This document shows, in pieces, positions 18,401 through 25,195 of a stretch of DNA of 64,000 nucleotides. The stretch covers positions 3,348,001 through 3,412,000 of the forward strand of contig OZ244213.1 of NCBI GenBank assembly GCA_965216905.1. Reading direction: 5' to 3'. The DNA comes from G965216905 sp965216905 (GTDB lineage: Bacteria; Actinomycetota; Acidimicrobiia; Spongiisociales; ZC4RG35). Numbering within the stretch: the stretch's first letter is position 1; every line of letters starts with the position of its first letter. The notes beneath the pieces are model-generated. The model was not told where the DNA came from. It ran no database searches and saw only the letters and a program-made list of their open reading frames with translations. A program made the position numbers and the translations under genes.

Positions 18401-20082
18401 CCGGCCGCCACCGGGTCCGACGCAAATGCTTTGGTGACCGTCAGCACCACGTCCTCGATGATCCCGACGGCGGCCGAGTCTGTCACCGGCGTGGTGATCT
18501 CGTCGGACGCCACGGAGGCGGTGTTCGTCACCGTCGAAGGGTCGGCTGACTCCCCGACATCGTACGAGACGGTGACCGTGGCGGATGCGCCCCCGGCCAG
18601 GTCGGCGACCGTGCAGTCGACGGTCTGACCCGACGACGCCGAGCAGTCTCCGGACGGAGAGATCGAGACACCGGTGACGGTCATGGTCGAATCGACGAGG
18701 TCGGTGATCCGCACATTCTCGGAGTCCGATATCCCCTCGTTGGTGGCGGTGATGACGAACGAGTTGGCCGTGGATCCGGCCGCCACGGGATCGGCGGTGA
18801 AGGACTTCGAGACCGTCAGATCCACATCCTCCTGGATGGTGAGCGAGTCGCTGCCGGACACCGGCACGGCGATCTCGTCGCTCACGACGGACGCCGTGTT
18901 CGAGATCGTGATCGGCTCGACCGTCTCCGGCACCCGGTAGGTGACCGTGACCGTGGCGGACTGCCCCAGCGGAATCGAGCCGATCACGCACTGCACGTCA
19001 TTGCCGCTCGTGGCGGTGCAGTCACCGCCGAGGTTGGAGGTGACCGAGGTCACGACGAGCGTCGGATCGACCAGATCGCCCACAACGACATTGGTGAGAG
19101 CGGTCTCACCGTCATTGGTGACGACGATTTGAAAGGTCCGCCCGAGGGAGCCGGCATCCACCGTGGACTCACTGAATGTCTTGGTCACGTTCATGGACGA
19201 CACGGCCGGCCGGTTGACGAACGTACACGTCACGGATTCGGATCCGCCCAGCGTCACGGTGAAGGCGGCGGGCGCGCCCGACGTGCAGGTTGCCGAATCG
19301 AGGAGATATCCGCCGGGGACTCCAACCTCGGAGACCGAGTGCGTCCCGTCGATGAGAGGGATGAAGAACGACCCGTCGCCCAAGGTCGATCGCGACACCA
19401 CGCCCGTCGCCTCGATGGAGACCTCGAAGTCGGTCTGAACCGCGGCGTCGTCGGAGACGTCCTTGACCACCGTCACGCCCATGCCCGGCTCGAGGACGCA
19501 ATCGACCGGGTTGGAGTTGGGTTCCTCCGAGTTGAAGCTGCAGGTGTTGATCAACGTGGCACTGCCTGCCCCGACGTCGTCCATGTCGATCTCGCAGGTC
19601 GCCACCGTATCGGTGCCGACGATGGCCACCGAGCAGGTACTGAGAAACGGCACGATGGGAGTGTCGCCGTTGCACCGCTGTGGGCTGAGGTTGTTGGCGG
19701 TGCATTCGTACACGCGGGGGGAAGTGGTGAGCTGGGCGGCCGGGTTGCCTCCAATCGACACACAGACGGCGTAGTTGGCGTCGCCCTCCCCGGTGACGTC
19801 GAAGAGGGCACATGCGTCCCCGGTGTTGTTCCCGGTGTACGACGTCTCGTCCCAAGTCCACTGTACGTAGAGGGTCGGGTTGGGCTCGTCGAGGTGTCCG
19901 TAGTCGATGGCCGTCGACACGAGGTCCGCCTGGGTCCCGGCGTCGTCGGGTCCATGGACGTCATCGACCGAGATGTAGCCGTCCGACGCCTGGCCCGGCA
20001 TGGACACGCCGAACGTCAGCGTGCCGGCGAGCACAGCGATCGACAGCGTGGTGATTCCGACTCGGCTTCGCATCCAGCGCAC
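9466..20082 (-). CDS. Giant LPXTG surface protein with 25 DUF11-type repeats
   Basis: About 3538 residues. After a signal peptide ending GVSMPGQA comes an N-terminal domain of about 250 residues with several Cys, followed by a prealbumin-like segment. Then 22 tandem repeats of about 115-125 residues follow, each opening like VDLVVSKSFAADPVSAG, continuing NTGxSDAENV and TDxVDP, with a Cys pair (GDCSASxGxxxDC), and ending TNTASVxSDE. Three divergent DUF11 repeats and a putative Ig domain (RPPILESDRD onward) come next. The C-terminus LPRTG + hydrophobic helix + GRRDHRT is a sortase signal. The conserved Cys pair in nearly every repeat suggests an intradomain disulfide. Start chosen at GTG 20082 (GGGAG 10 nt upstream); ATG 20073 and GTG 20166 are alternatives. 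Probably a long stalk-like adhesin; function inferred. Confidence 0.9.
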   Translation of the reverse strand: MRWMRSRVGITTLSIAVLAGTLTFGVSMPGQASDGYISVDDVHGPDDAGTQADLVSTAIDYGHLDEPNPTLYVQWTWDETSYTGNNTGDACALFDVTGEGDANYAVCVSIGGNPAAQLTTSPRVYECTANNLSPQRCNGDTPIVPFLSTCSVAIVGTDTVATCEIDMDDVGAGSATLINTCSFNSEEPNSNPVDCVLEPGMGVTVVKDVSDDAAVQTDFEVSIEATGVVSRSTLGDGSFFIPLIDGTHSVSEVGVPGGYLLDSATCTSGAPAAFTVTLGGSESVTCTFVNRPAVSSMNVTKTFSESTVDAGSLGRTFQIVVTNDGETALTNVVVGDLVDPTLVVTSVTSNLGGDCTATSGNDVQCVIGSIPLGQSATVTVTYRVPETVEPITISNTASVVSDEIAVPVSGSDSLTIQEDVDLTVSKSFTADPVAAGSTANSFVITATNEGISDSENVRITDLVDSTMTVTGVSISPSGDCSASSGQTVDCTVADLAGGASATVTVSYDVGESADPSTVTNTASVASDEITTPVTDSAAVGIIEDVVLTVTKAFASDPVAAGATNRTFSIVVTNDGASDAENVRVTDVVDSRLQVGAVTSATADCSATAGQSVDCAIATLGSGDSVTVVVTYSTDVSSAPDTITNTASATSDEVTSPSTGTDTVQVVEDVTLDIVKSFASTSIDAGSTGRTFSIQVTNTGISDAEGVRITDSVDPALTVRGVTSSLADCSASSGQNVDCGLAVLAPGQTVTVVVTFDVDETVEPVTVTNTGSVTSDEVVDPATSQAMVDITEDVVISASKVFSPSVAPAGSTGNTFVLTVSNGGVSEADNLSIVDVVDSDLTVTDVSISSGGDCSASAGQVIDCTLISLAAGDTATVTVTYSIDSAVTPGPVANSVTMTSDEDSTSTSSSVEVASDVGFLVAKSFDSASVVAGTTGRSFTISVTNSGPSDASAVRVLDSVDPDLTVTSATSARMDCSASSGQDIDCTIPTLSAGETVTVGVGYAVDETVDATTVTNTASVSANELTTPATATDSVDIVEEVSLSATKSFSNTSVVAGSTSHSFTLSVSNSGSSDADGLTIVDTVDPALVVRSVDSSGANCSASSGQNVECTVPHLGGGDTVSVVVTYDVDVSADASTITNTFSAASDEDATTGTDTIDVVEDVELVLDKSFADADVAAGTSGNSFELTLTNTGISDAENVAITDTVDSTLTVTSVTSSGADCSGSSNNDIDCRVSGLAPGASVAVTVFYDVPVSTEPMTIVNTASASADEDATTASASLTVSEDVTLGLSKTFSPSSAVAGGGSRTFTVVVTNSGISDAENVRVTDVVDPALVVTGVGMTPAADCGATAGNSIDCTIARLGPGATATLTVTYLVRSEIDSTTITNTAFAESDEVSPISAAGNLTITEQATLSASKTFGAASAIAGTGGHTFAIRITNTGVSTADNVHVTDPVDPRFTVTSVVATGSGDCSATAGNDVDCSFPSLASGETAEVLVTFEVPSSVDTSTISNIATIDSDETVTPLTPSDDLAVVEQVALDVDKTFSPDSVVAGTDGRTFSIVVTNTGASDAENVTVTDTVDADLVVTDVLAGPGVDCAGSSGNAISCVAVSLAASGTATITVTYLVPPDVPGGIIGNTASALSDETPSPVSGSDTVTVTEDVVLAPVKAFATGESIAGSTGNTFAIAVTNSGASTANDVSITDTVDPDLIVTGVTVAPSGSCSATVGNDVSCTIPAIGPNATATATVTYDVPEGADPRTVANTASVTSVEVVDPIVATDTIELVEDVDLVVTKTFGADPVTAGSTGNTFTIGVTNQGRSDAEGVTVNDLVDAAFVVTAVDPGPGGDCSAGSGNTVDCLFTVLAAGATATVTVSFDVVESADSGAITNTASVTSDETTTPITASDTVTVDEEVDLRVSKTFSTASATAGVSGYTFGIAVTNAGQSDADDVRITDVVDPDLTVTAVSVGGGGDCSASAGQLVDCTISTLSAGATATITVRFALDSGVSTPRTVGNTADAVSDEVTTPVSGSDTIELDAVVEFDSDKSFSPAVVAAGSTDNTFTIAISNSGPSDASGITVTDTVDPRLAVTGVSLAPSGDCSASVGQSIDCSIASMVVGEAAVVTVTYDVASSVDPGIVGNTASVDSVVPASTTAVSDSVAVVEDVDLVVSKSFAADPVSAGSSGHSFTLSVANTGLSDAENVSLVDTVDPALVVSGISASPGVDCSATVGNDIDCSAAVLGAGATASVTVFYSVDESQDPVTITNLVEATSDEVPTPTVASDTVELVEDVDLVVSKSFAADPVSAGSSGHSFTLSVANTGLSDAENVSLVDTVDPALVVSGISASPGVDCSATVGNDIDCSAAVLGAGATASVTVFYSVDESQDPVTITNLVEATSDEVPTPTGAADTVSIDQDIDLSITKTFTPDRVVAGSSGNEFTLSVNNSGSSVADNVTISDVVDAILIVSSVSISPAGDCTAGSGNAVSCSVGTLGPGGSVLVRVRYSVPSFVDATTITNTASVASDEVTTPVPASDTVEVVEDVNLVVTKRFLDQPVVAGSGGNRFQISVQNSGRSDARNVVVTDTVSPEVIVTGVTVAPAGDCTASTGNDVECLIASLSSGETVTVSVTFDVPAGAAAGTISNTAGATSAETPTPENGSASVDVMEDVDLSVVKTFVSDSVVAGSSGNQLTIEVANAGTSTADDVLVTDIVDTRLEVTSVSVAPAGDCSATAGNDVQCTILSLGPGASGVVTIIYDVPATIDSGTITNTATVSSSESPTPVEATDTVEVFEDVDLSLSKAFASDPVVAGGGGGSFTLDISNGGSSDAENVVVTDDVDAALVVTGVTMPSPGDCSASVGQRIECTLPRLDPGGTASISVTFAVPSTVAAGTVDNTAQVWSDEVATPATGSDSVAVVEDVVLEVTKNFADAVVVAGSTGNRFTIAVTNRGVSSAANVSIVDTVDPAFPVDTVSVGVAGDCAASAGQAIDCVIFELPAGASEVVTVTFDVDSAAASGTLTNTATVASDEAPTPVDDTAAVEVTRVADISVTKSGAPDPYIPGHPLIYTIDVLNDGPSTLTALELSESLPDELESPIYSVSDGVFDPSTGAWTGVQMASGDSVVLTVETLVPIDQTDPLINVVAVQPADGSADPDLSNNAASAETPSDLTSDVGVTKSITSTELIAGLGVEFVIEIHNDGPGVAYDAEVIDRLPTEVIDASWTCRAEGSVIAACGLEEGVGDVETSVTLYPGDVARITVSGRLAPDALGDLSNTVTVAVDDDVAAEDNTSTAVGDVQARADVAVAKTSGHAAATWSEVIVFDVTATNLGPSVARDVVVLDLLPPESTFVTASSEDGGQCIRVGDTVSCALGDLEVGDSVAVRVELLVADGAEGDLINRATVESTTVDPDERNNDDDAAVAISPASTNRPPILESDRDMVASIGGQPPPVVFADPDGDPWTLEVIGGDLPPGLTLGPDGSWSGSATDTGVFVFTVRACDPGGLCTVETLTVTIRELPRTGIDADRWALVALLMVVAGLGLIVSPLGRRDHRT
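12891..13619 (-). repeat. Exact tandem duplication of one DUF11 repeat
   Basis: The stretch 12891-13244 recurs at 13266-13619 with a period of 375 bp (125 codons) and no difference that I can see over 354 bp. The other repeats of the same gene have diverged strongly at both DNA and protein level, so this pair arose recently or is kept identical by gene conversion. Confidence 0.9.
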
Positions 20083-20205
20083 GAGCGCGCCACTCCCAGT
20101 GGTAGCTTTCGCGAGAAGGTATCGACCCGATGCCACCTGCCCTGAAGGGATGTTCAACCTGGTCACGCAGGTCGTAGACCGCCGAGGGCTGGTTCGTGAC
20201 GTCGG

Positions 20206-23200
20206 CTACATGTTCCGTCGGTACTGGCCGCCGACCGCGTAGAGCGCGTGAGACATCTGGCCGAGCGAAGCCACCTTGGCCGCCTCCATCAAGGCCGCGA
20301 ACACGTTGCCGCCATCGAGCGCCCGGTTCTGGAGGGCGTCGAGCGCCGCGGCGATTCGAGGCTGGGCCCGGTCTTGGACCGCCCGGGTGTTGGCGATCTG
20401 GCGGTTCTTGTCGGCGTCGGTGCTCCGCACCAGCTCGTCGGGGATCACGAACGGTGAGCCGTCGCTCGACAGGAACGTATTGACCCCGACGATCGGGTAC
20501 TCACCCGATTCCTTCCGGGTCTCGTAGTAGATGGACTCTTCCTGGATCTTGGTTCGCTGGTACTGCCGCTCCATGGCTCCGAGAACACCGCCGCGACTCG
20601 CGATCCGCTCGAACTCGGCCAGCACCGCCTCCTCGACGAGATCGGTGAGCGTCTCGATGACGAACGAACCCTGCAGCGGGTTCTCGTTCTTCGCCAAGCC
20701 GAGCTCACGGTTGATGATCAGTTGGATCGCCATGGCGCGTCGCACCGATTCCTCGGTCGGTGTGGTGATCGCCTCGTCATAGGCATTGGTGTGGAGGCTG
20801 TTGCAGTTGTCGTAGATGGCGTACAACGCCTGCAGGGTGGTGCGGATGTCGTTGAAACCGATCTCCTGGGCGTGCAGTGATCTGCCGGAGGTCTGGATGT
20901 GATACTTCAGCTTCTGAGATCGCTCGTTCGCTCCGTACCGTTCGCGCATCGCCCGTGACCAGATTCGCCGGGCGACCCGTCCGATCACGGCGTACTCGGC
21001 ATCGATTCCGTTCGAGAAGAAGAAGCTGAGATTGGGCGCAAAGGAATCGATGTCCATGCCACGTGCCAGGTAGTACTCCACATAGGTGAATCCATTGGCC
21101 AGCGTGAACGCCAGCTGCGAGATCGGGTTGGCGCCGGCCTCCGCCATGTGATAGCCGGAGATGGACACCGAATAGAAGTTCCTGACCTCATTGTCCACGA
21201 ACCACTGCTGGATGTCTCCCATCATCCGGAGTGCGAACTCGGTGGAGAAGATGCAGGTGTTCTGCGCCTGATCCTCCTTCAGAATGTCGGCCTGAACGGT
21301 GCCCCGAACCTTCCGCACCGTGTCGGCGGCGATTCGCTCGTATGTCTCCGGCTCCAGGACTTCGTCACCGGTGACCCCGAGCAGCATGAGACCCAGACCG
21401 TCGTGGCCTTCGGGGAGTGGACCGTGATACTCCGGCCGGGCCCGGTTGCGATACCGCTCGGCGATCCTGGCCTCCACGTCCGCAACCAACCCCTGCGCAT
21501 GGATGTAGCGCTCGCACTGCTGGTCGATCGCCGCGTTCAGGAAGAATGCCAGCAGCATCGGGGCAGGGCCGTTGATCGTCATCGACACCGACGTGGCGGC
21601 GTCGCAGAGGTCGAAGCCCGAGTACAGCTTCTTGGCGTCGTCCAAGGTCGCGACCGAGACTCCGGAGTTTCCGACCTTCCCATAGATGTCCGGTCGTTCG
21701 TGGGGATCCTCCCCATACAAGGTGACGGAGTCGAACGCGGTGGACAGTCGCTTGGCGGGCATACCGGAAGCCAGGTAGTGGAAGCGACGATTGGTCTGCT
21801 CGGGCGGACCCTCACCGGCGAACATCCGGGTCGGATCCTCGGCGGTGCGCTTGAGGGGGTAGATGCCCGCGGTGTAGGGAAAGGCTCCGGGGAAGTTCTC
21901 CCGCCGCAACCACCGAAGCCGATCCCCCCACGATCGATACTCGGGCACGGCGACCTTGGGAACGGACAGACCCGACAGGGTCTCGTGGCGGAGTGGCGCC
22001 CGCACCTCGTTGCCCCGAACCTCATAGACGTACTCCGAACCGGAGAACCGCTCGACGGTCGCCGGCCATCGGCGAAGCTCGCCGTGCCATTCGTCCCCGA
22101 GACGATCCCGCGCCGCATCCAACGCCTGGTCGAGTTCGGGCACCTCGGCATATTCGGTGGCAGCCGAGAGTCGATAGACCTGCTCGGCGGCCTCGGCGAG
22201 CCGATCGGTCTCACGGTCGTACTCGTGCAGCGTCTCGGCGATCTCCGCCAGATACCGGACCCGATGGTCGGGCACGATGCGGTGCTTGGCGGCGTCTTCG
22301 GTGACCAGCGACAACTCGGACGGAGGACCACCACGAGTGGCAACCTCCGCCATCAGCGATCGGTAGAACCGGTTGGTGCCCGGATCGTTGAAGTCCGACG
22401 CGATGGTGGTGTGAATGGGGAGGTCGGCGTCCTCGCCGTCGAACCGAACCCGGTTCCTCCGGTATTGCTTGCGCACGTCACGCAGGGCATCGTGGGCACC
22501 TCGGCGATCCGCCTTGTTGATGGCGATCAGGTCGGCGAAGTCGAGCATGTCGATCTTCTCGAGCTGGGAGGCCGCCCCGTACTCGGGCGTCATCACGTAG
22601 ACCGCGAGGTCGACGACGTCGACGATCGCCGAATCGGACTGTCCGATCCCGGAGCTCTCGACGACGACGATGTCGAATCCGGCCGCCTTCACGACGTCGA
22701 TGGCGGTCGCCACCGAGCCGGACAAGGAGAGGTGGGACCGTCGGGTCGCCAGCGAGCGCATGTACGCCCGAGGGTGCGGAATGGCGTTCAGCCGAATCCG
22801 GTCGCCGAGCAACGCTCCGCCGCTGCGACGACGTGAGGGGTCGACCGACAGCACCGCCACCGTCGGCTCGCCCGGCTCGTGCAGCAACCGCCGGAGGGTC
22901 TCGTCGACCAGGGAGGACTTACCCGAGCCTCCGGTTCCGGTGAATCCGATGACCACCGCATCCGCCGCCCGCGCTCGCTCGGAGACGGCTTCGAACATCT
23001 CCGGATACTTCTCCGCGTGATTCTCCGCCGCCGAGATGAACCTGGCCACGAGACGGTCATCTCGGTCGGTGAGCTCGTCGACGTCGATACCGTCGAGCTC
23101 ACCGGTGGCGAAGTCGGCTCCGGCCAGCATGTCGTCGACCATTCCCTGGAGCCCGAGCTCTCGACCGTCATCCGGCGAGTAGATGCGTGCCACACCGTCG

Positions 23201-23499
23201 CGAGCGAGGGCACGGCCCTCCTCGGGCAGGATCGTGCCTCCGCCGCCTCCGTACACCCGAATGTGCTCGCAGCCCCGATCTGCCAGGAGCTCCACCAGGT
23301 ACCGGTAGAACTCCATGTGCCCGCCTTGGTAGGAGGTCACGGCGATCGCTTGGGCGTCCTCTTGGATGGCCGCGGTGACGATGTCTTCGCCCGATCGGTT
23401 GTGCCCGAGATGAACCACCTCGGCGCCGGAGGCCTGCAACATCCGCCGGAAGATGTTGATCGAGGCGTCATGACCATCGAAGAGGGTCGTGGCCGTCAC
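20206..23499 (-). CDS. icmF: Fused isobutyryl-CoA mutase (B12-dependent, with G-protein chaperone domain)
   Basis: 1097 residues. IcmF interconverts isobutyryl-CoA and n-butyryl-CoA using adenosylcobalamin. Domain order: B12-binding (residues 1-135, with the cobalamin His in FDGHDASIN and GGGGGTILPEE), MeaB-like P-loop GTPase (GTGGSGKSS at 188-196, SVDPSRRRSGGALLGDR, NKAD), then the mutase barrel (TRMFAGEGPPEQTNRRFHYL, SVSISGYHMAEAGANP, NAYDEA). This fused order distinguishes it from methylmalonyl-CoA mutase. The first usable start is GTG 23499, but the in-frame codons just upstream spell INPIRF, which matches the first beta-strand of the family (PVRFVTAASLFDGHD-like). No ATG, GTG or TTG lies further upstream before a stop, so the real start may be non-canonical. 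Confidence 0.93.
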   Translation of the reverse strand: MTATTLFDGHDASINIFRRMLQASGAEVVHLGHNRSGEDIVTAAIQEDAQAIAVTSYQGGHMEFYRYLVELLADRGCEHIRVYGGGGGTILPEEGRALARDGVARIYSPDDGRELGLQGMVDDMLAGADFATGELDGIDVDELTDRDDRLVARFISAAENHAEKYPEMFEAVSERARAADAVVIGFTGTGGSGKSSLVDETLRRLLHEPGEPTVAVLSVDPSRRRSGGALLGDRIRLNAIPHPRAYMRSLATRRSHLSLSGSVATAIDVVKAAGFDIVVVESSGIGQSDSAIVDVVDLAVYVMTPEYGAASQLEKIDMLDFADLIAINKADRRGAHDALRDVRKQYRRNRVRFDGEDADLPIHTTIASDFNDPGTNRFYRSLMAEVATRGGPPSELSLVTEDAAKHRIVPDHRVRYLAEIAETLHEYDRETDRLAEAAEQVYRLSAATEYAEVPELDQALDAARDRLGDEWHGELRRWPATVERFSGSEYVYEVRGNEVRAPLRHETLSGLSVPKVAVPEYRSWGDRLRWLRRENFPGAFPYTAGIYPLKRTAEDPTRMFAGEGPPEQTNRRFHYLASGMPAKRLSTAFDSVTLYGEDPHERPDIYGKVGNSGVSVATLDDAKKLYSGFDLCDAATSVSMTINGPAPMLLAFFLNAAIDQQCERYIHAQGLVADVEARIAERYRNRARPEYHGPLPEGHDGLGLMLLGVTGDEVLEPETYERIAADTVRKVRGTVQADILKEDQAQNTCIFSTEFALRMMGDIQQWFVDNEVRNFYSVSISGYHMAEAGANPISQLAFTLANGFTYVEYYLARGMDIDSFAPNLSFFFSNGIDAEYAVIGRVARRIWSRAMRERYGANERSQKLKYHIQTSGRSLHAQEIGFNDIRTTLQALYAIYDNCNSLHTNAYDEAITTPTEESVRRAMAIQLIINRELGLAKNENPLQGSFVIETLTDLVEEAVLAEFERIASRGGVLGAMERQYQRTKIQEESIYYETRKESGEYPIVGVNTFLSSDGSPFVIPDELVRSTDADKNRQIANTRAVQDRAQPRIAAALDALQNRALDGGNVFAALMEAAKVASLGQMSHALYAVGGQYRRNM

Positions 23500-23609
23500 G
23501 AATCGGATGGGATTGATGATGTCGACGGTGCCGCAGCTCCTGGTGGCTCCTCGTCATCGTACCGCCGAGCGCCGACTCCCTCCCGGTCCGACCCGTCCGG
23601 GCAGACCGG

Positions 23610-23637
23610 TTCACATCGGTCACCCAGCGTGTACAAT
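23610..23637 (+). promoter_or_regulatory. Sigma-70-type promoter of the small unknown gene
   Basis: TTCACA at 23610-23615 and TACAAT at 23632-23637 are separated by 16 bp. This is one of the best promoters in the window. Transcription would start near 23644, giving a leader of about 127 nt that contains the hairpin GGTGTGG/CCACACC at 23656-23687. No known riboswitch class was recognised in that leader. Confidence 0.55.
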
Positions 23638-23770
23638 TGAACACTGGGAGTCGATGGTGTGGCCGAGAGAGCCGGGCATCCCACACCAACGCCACCCGTG
23701 CAACGCCGCCGGCCCAGGACCCCTGCGGGTGAAGGTCGATGAGGGCGACTGGAAAGAGGGACGAGGAGAC

Positions 23771-24139
23771 ATGGGCGCATATCGAGGACGTTTGACACCG
23801 ATGTCGGACCCGAGTGACTCGACATCGGCGACCGTTCAGGTCGATGACGAATGGGTTCGGGTGGTCGCCGGACATCGCAGGCTGGGAGCGTGGAAACTCC
23901 GGGATGTGCAATGCGAGCGGGTCACGGTCTTCCGCTATCACCTCACGCTCGACAGCAAGCAGTACGCCTTCAACCCCGACGACCCGACGGCCTTCGGTGA
24001 GGTGGTGGCGCCGGTCATCGACCTCCGACCCAAGTCGCGATTCGGCCTCGGCGAGCGGGTGAAGGCAGCCCGGGCCGAACTCGAGGCGGAGCGGGCTCGG
24101 ATGGAGCTCGAATCCGAGGAGCCGTCAGTCGAGGTCTGA
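23771..24139 (+). CDS. Hypothetical small protein
   Basis: 122 residues; not recognised. The ATG at 23771 follows GAGGGACGAGGAGAC; an internal ATG at 23801 is an alternative. The core (VDDEWVRVVAGHRRLGAWKL, then VFRYHLTLDSKQYAFNPDDP) looks like a small beta-rich domain, possibly PH/GRAM-like, followed by a charged C-terminal helix (ERVKAARAELEAERARMELE). No signal peptide or membrane segment. It has its own promoter and a leader of about 127 nt, is divergent from icmF and overlaps the 3' end of the MarR gene by 15 nt on the opposite strand. Confidence 0.7.
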   Translation: MGAYRGRLTPMSDPSDSTSATVQVDDEWVRVVAGHRRLGAWKLRDVQCERVTVFRYHLTLDSKQYAFNPDDPTAFGEVVAPVIDLRPKSRFGLGERVKAARAELEAERARMELESEEPSVEV

Positions 24140-24568
24140 GACCAGACGCTCCATGATGCGATGGAGATCTTCGAGTTCGTCGACGTCGAGTTTGTTCGTG
24201 AAGAGTTGCTCGATCCCGTCGAGATGAGCGGGTGCCGCATCGACGAGACGAGCACGACCTCGCTCGGTGAGCGTGAGCCGGAGCCCGCGCCGATCCTCCG
24301 GGCAAACCTCTCTCGTCACCAGCCCGTTCCCTTCCAGCCGATCGGCAAAGCGGCTGGTGGCACTCCGGCTCAGGAGGAGCCGGTCGGCGAGGTCCGCCAT
24401 CCGCAACGAGCCGCCCGCTTCGGCCAGCTGTAGCAGCGCGTCGTACCAGGACAACGGCAAGTCCCGGTACGCCCGCAGATCTCGGTCCAGCCGTCGAGTG
24501 ATCTGCGCGTGGGCAACGAGGAAGGCCCGCCACGCGGGCGGTGGGTTGTTCTTGACCGATCTGGGCAC
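24125..24568 (-). CDS. MarR family transcriptional regulator
   Basis: 147 residues. The winged-helix core is clear: LPLSWYDALLQLAEAGGSLR, LADRLLLSRSATSRFADRLE (recognition helix) and the wing VTREVCPEDRRGLRLTLTERG. MarR proteins bind palindromic operators as dimers and usually respond to small aromatic ligands. The GTG start is preceded at 7 nt by a TACGGT -10 box, so the mRNA may be leaderless. It lies 29 nt upstream of the cyclo-ligase gene's stop on the same strand, so it is transcribed away from that gene. The target cannot be inferred; no obvious palindrome overlaps its promoter. Confidence 0.9.
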   Translation of the reverse strand: MPRSVKNNPPPAWRAFLVAHAQITRRLDRDLRAYRDLPLSWYDALLQLAEAGGSLRMADLADRLLLSRSATSRFADRLEGNGLVTREVCPEDRRGLRLTLTERGRARLVDAAPAHLDGIEQLFTNKLDVDELEDLHRIMERLVSDLD

Positions 24569-24575
24569 GATCCGG

Positions 24576-24581
24576 ACCGTA
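24576..24581 (-). promoter_or_regulatory. -10 box of the MarR gene
   Basis: TACGGT on the minus strand, 7 nt before the GTG at 24568. No Shine-Dalgarno site fits, consistent with a leaderless transcript. Confidence 0.4.
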
Positions 24582-24597
24582 TCAGCTCCGCAAACCT

Positions 24598-25176
24598 TCA
24601 GCGATCTCTGGCCGGAACCTCGATGATCCGTTCCTCCGTGACGAGCAGCTGCATGGCGACGTCATGGCGTTCGGAGGGAAGTCGATCCACGATCCGGCGC
24701 TCCAGCGTGACCCCGACCGCCCGGGCGCCGGGAAGACGGCCGAGCAACTGGTCGTAGTAGCCGGCGCCCCAACCGATGCGAGAGCCGTCGGTGCCGAACA
24801 CTCGACCCGGCACCAGCACCGCCCCCACTGCCTCCAACGGGAATTCGGGTGCTCCGGCAACCGGCTGCTCGTATCCGAATCGGTGGCGCTCACGCTCCGA
24901 ATCGAGCCGGTGTACCGTCAACCACCCGCCGGGAGGCGTCCGTGTGGTGGCGTACCGGTGCCCGGGACAGCGACTGACGACCCGTTCGGCGGGAATCTCC
25001 CCCGGCATGGAGAGGTACGTCAGAATCCCCGTCGGCTCCATCCCGTTCAGGAGCGCCGTCAGGTGATCCACCACCGCCTCGCACTCGCCCCGATCGGGCG
25101 GCGACAGCGACGCCGCCCATCGGCGCCAGTGTTGCTTGTCCTGCACCGCCCGCACGGTAATCATCGCGGCAGGCAC
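24598..25176 (-). CDS. 5-formyltetrahydrofolate cyclo-ligase
   Basis: 192 residues. The enzyme converts 5-formyl-THF to 5,10-methenyl-THF with ATP, recycling a folate that inhibits one-carbon enzymes. Recognised by the conserved RIGWGAGYYDQLLGRL block (family form RLGxGGGYYD) and the preceding AVGAVLVPGRVFGTDGS. Length matches the family. GTG at 25176 or ATG at 25164 could be the start; neither has a clear ribosome binding site. The Ala in GWGAGYYD, usually Gly, is a mild variation. It is divergent from plsC. Confidence 0.87.
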   Translation of the reverse strand: MPAAMITVRAVQDKQHWRRWAASLSPPDRGECEAVVDHLTALLNGMEPTGILTYLSMPGEIPAERVVSRCPGHRYATTRTPPGGWLTVHRLDSERERHRFGYEQPVAGAPEFPLEAVGAVLVPGRVFGTDGSRIGWGAGYYDQLLGRLPGARAVGVTLERRIVDRLPSERHDVAMQLLVTEERIIEVPARDR

Positions 25177-25183
25177 CCGTGGC

Positions 25184-25189
25184 TAACGT
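25184..25189 (+). promoter_or_regulatory. -10 box (leaderless) of plsC
   Basis: TAACGT, exactly 6 nt before the GTG start at 25196. The short gap leaves no room for a ribosome binding site. Confidence 0.55.
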
Positions 25190-25195
25190 TGCCGC

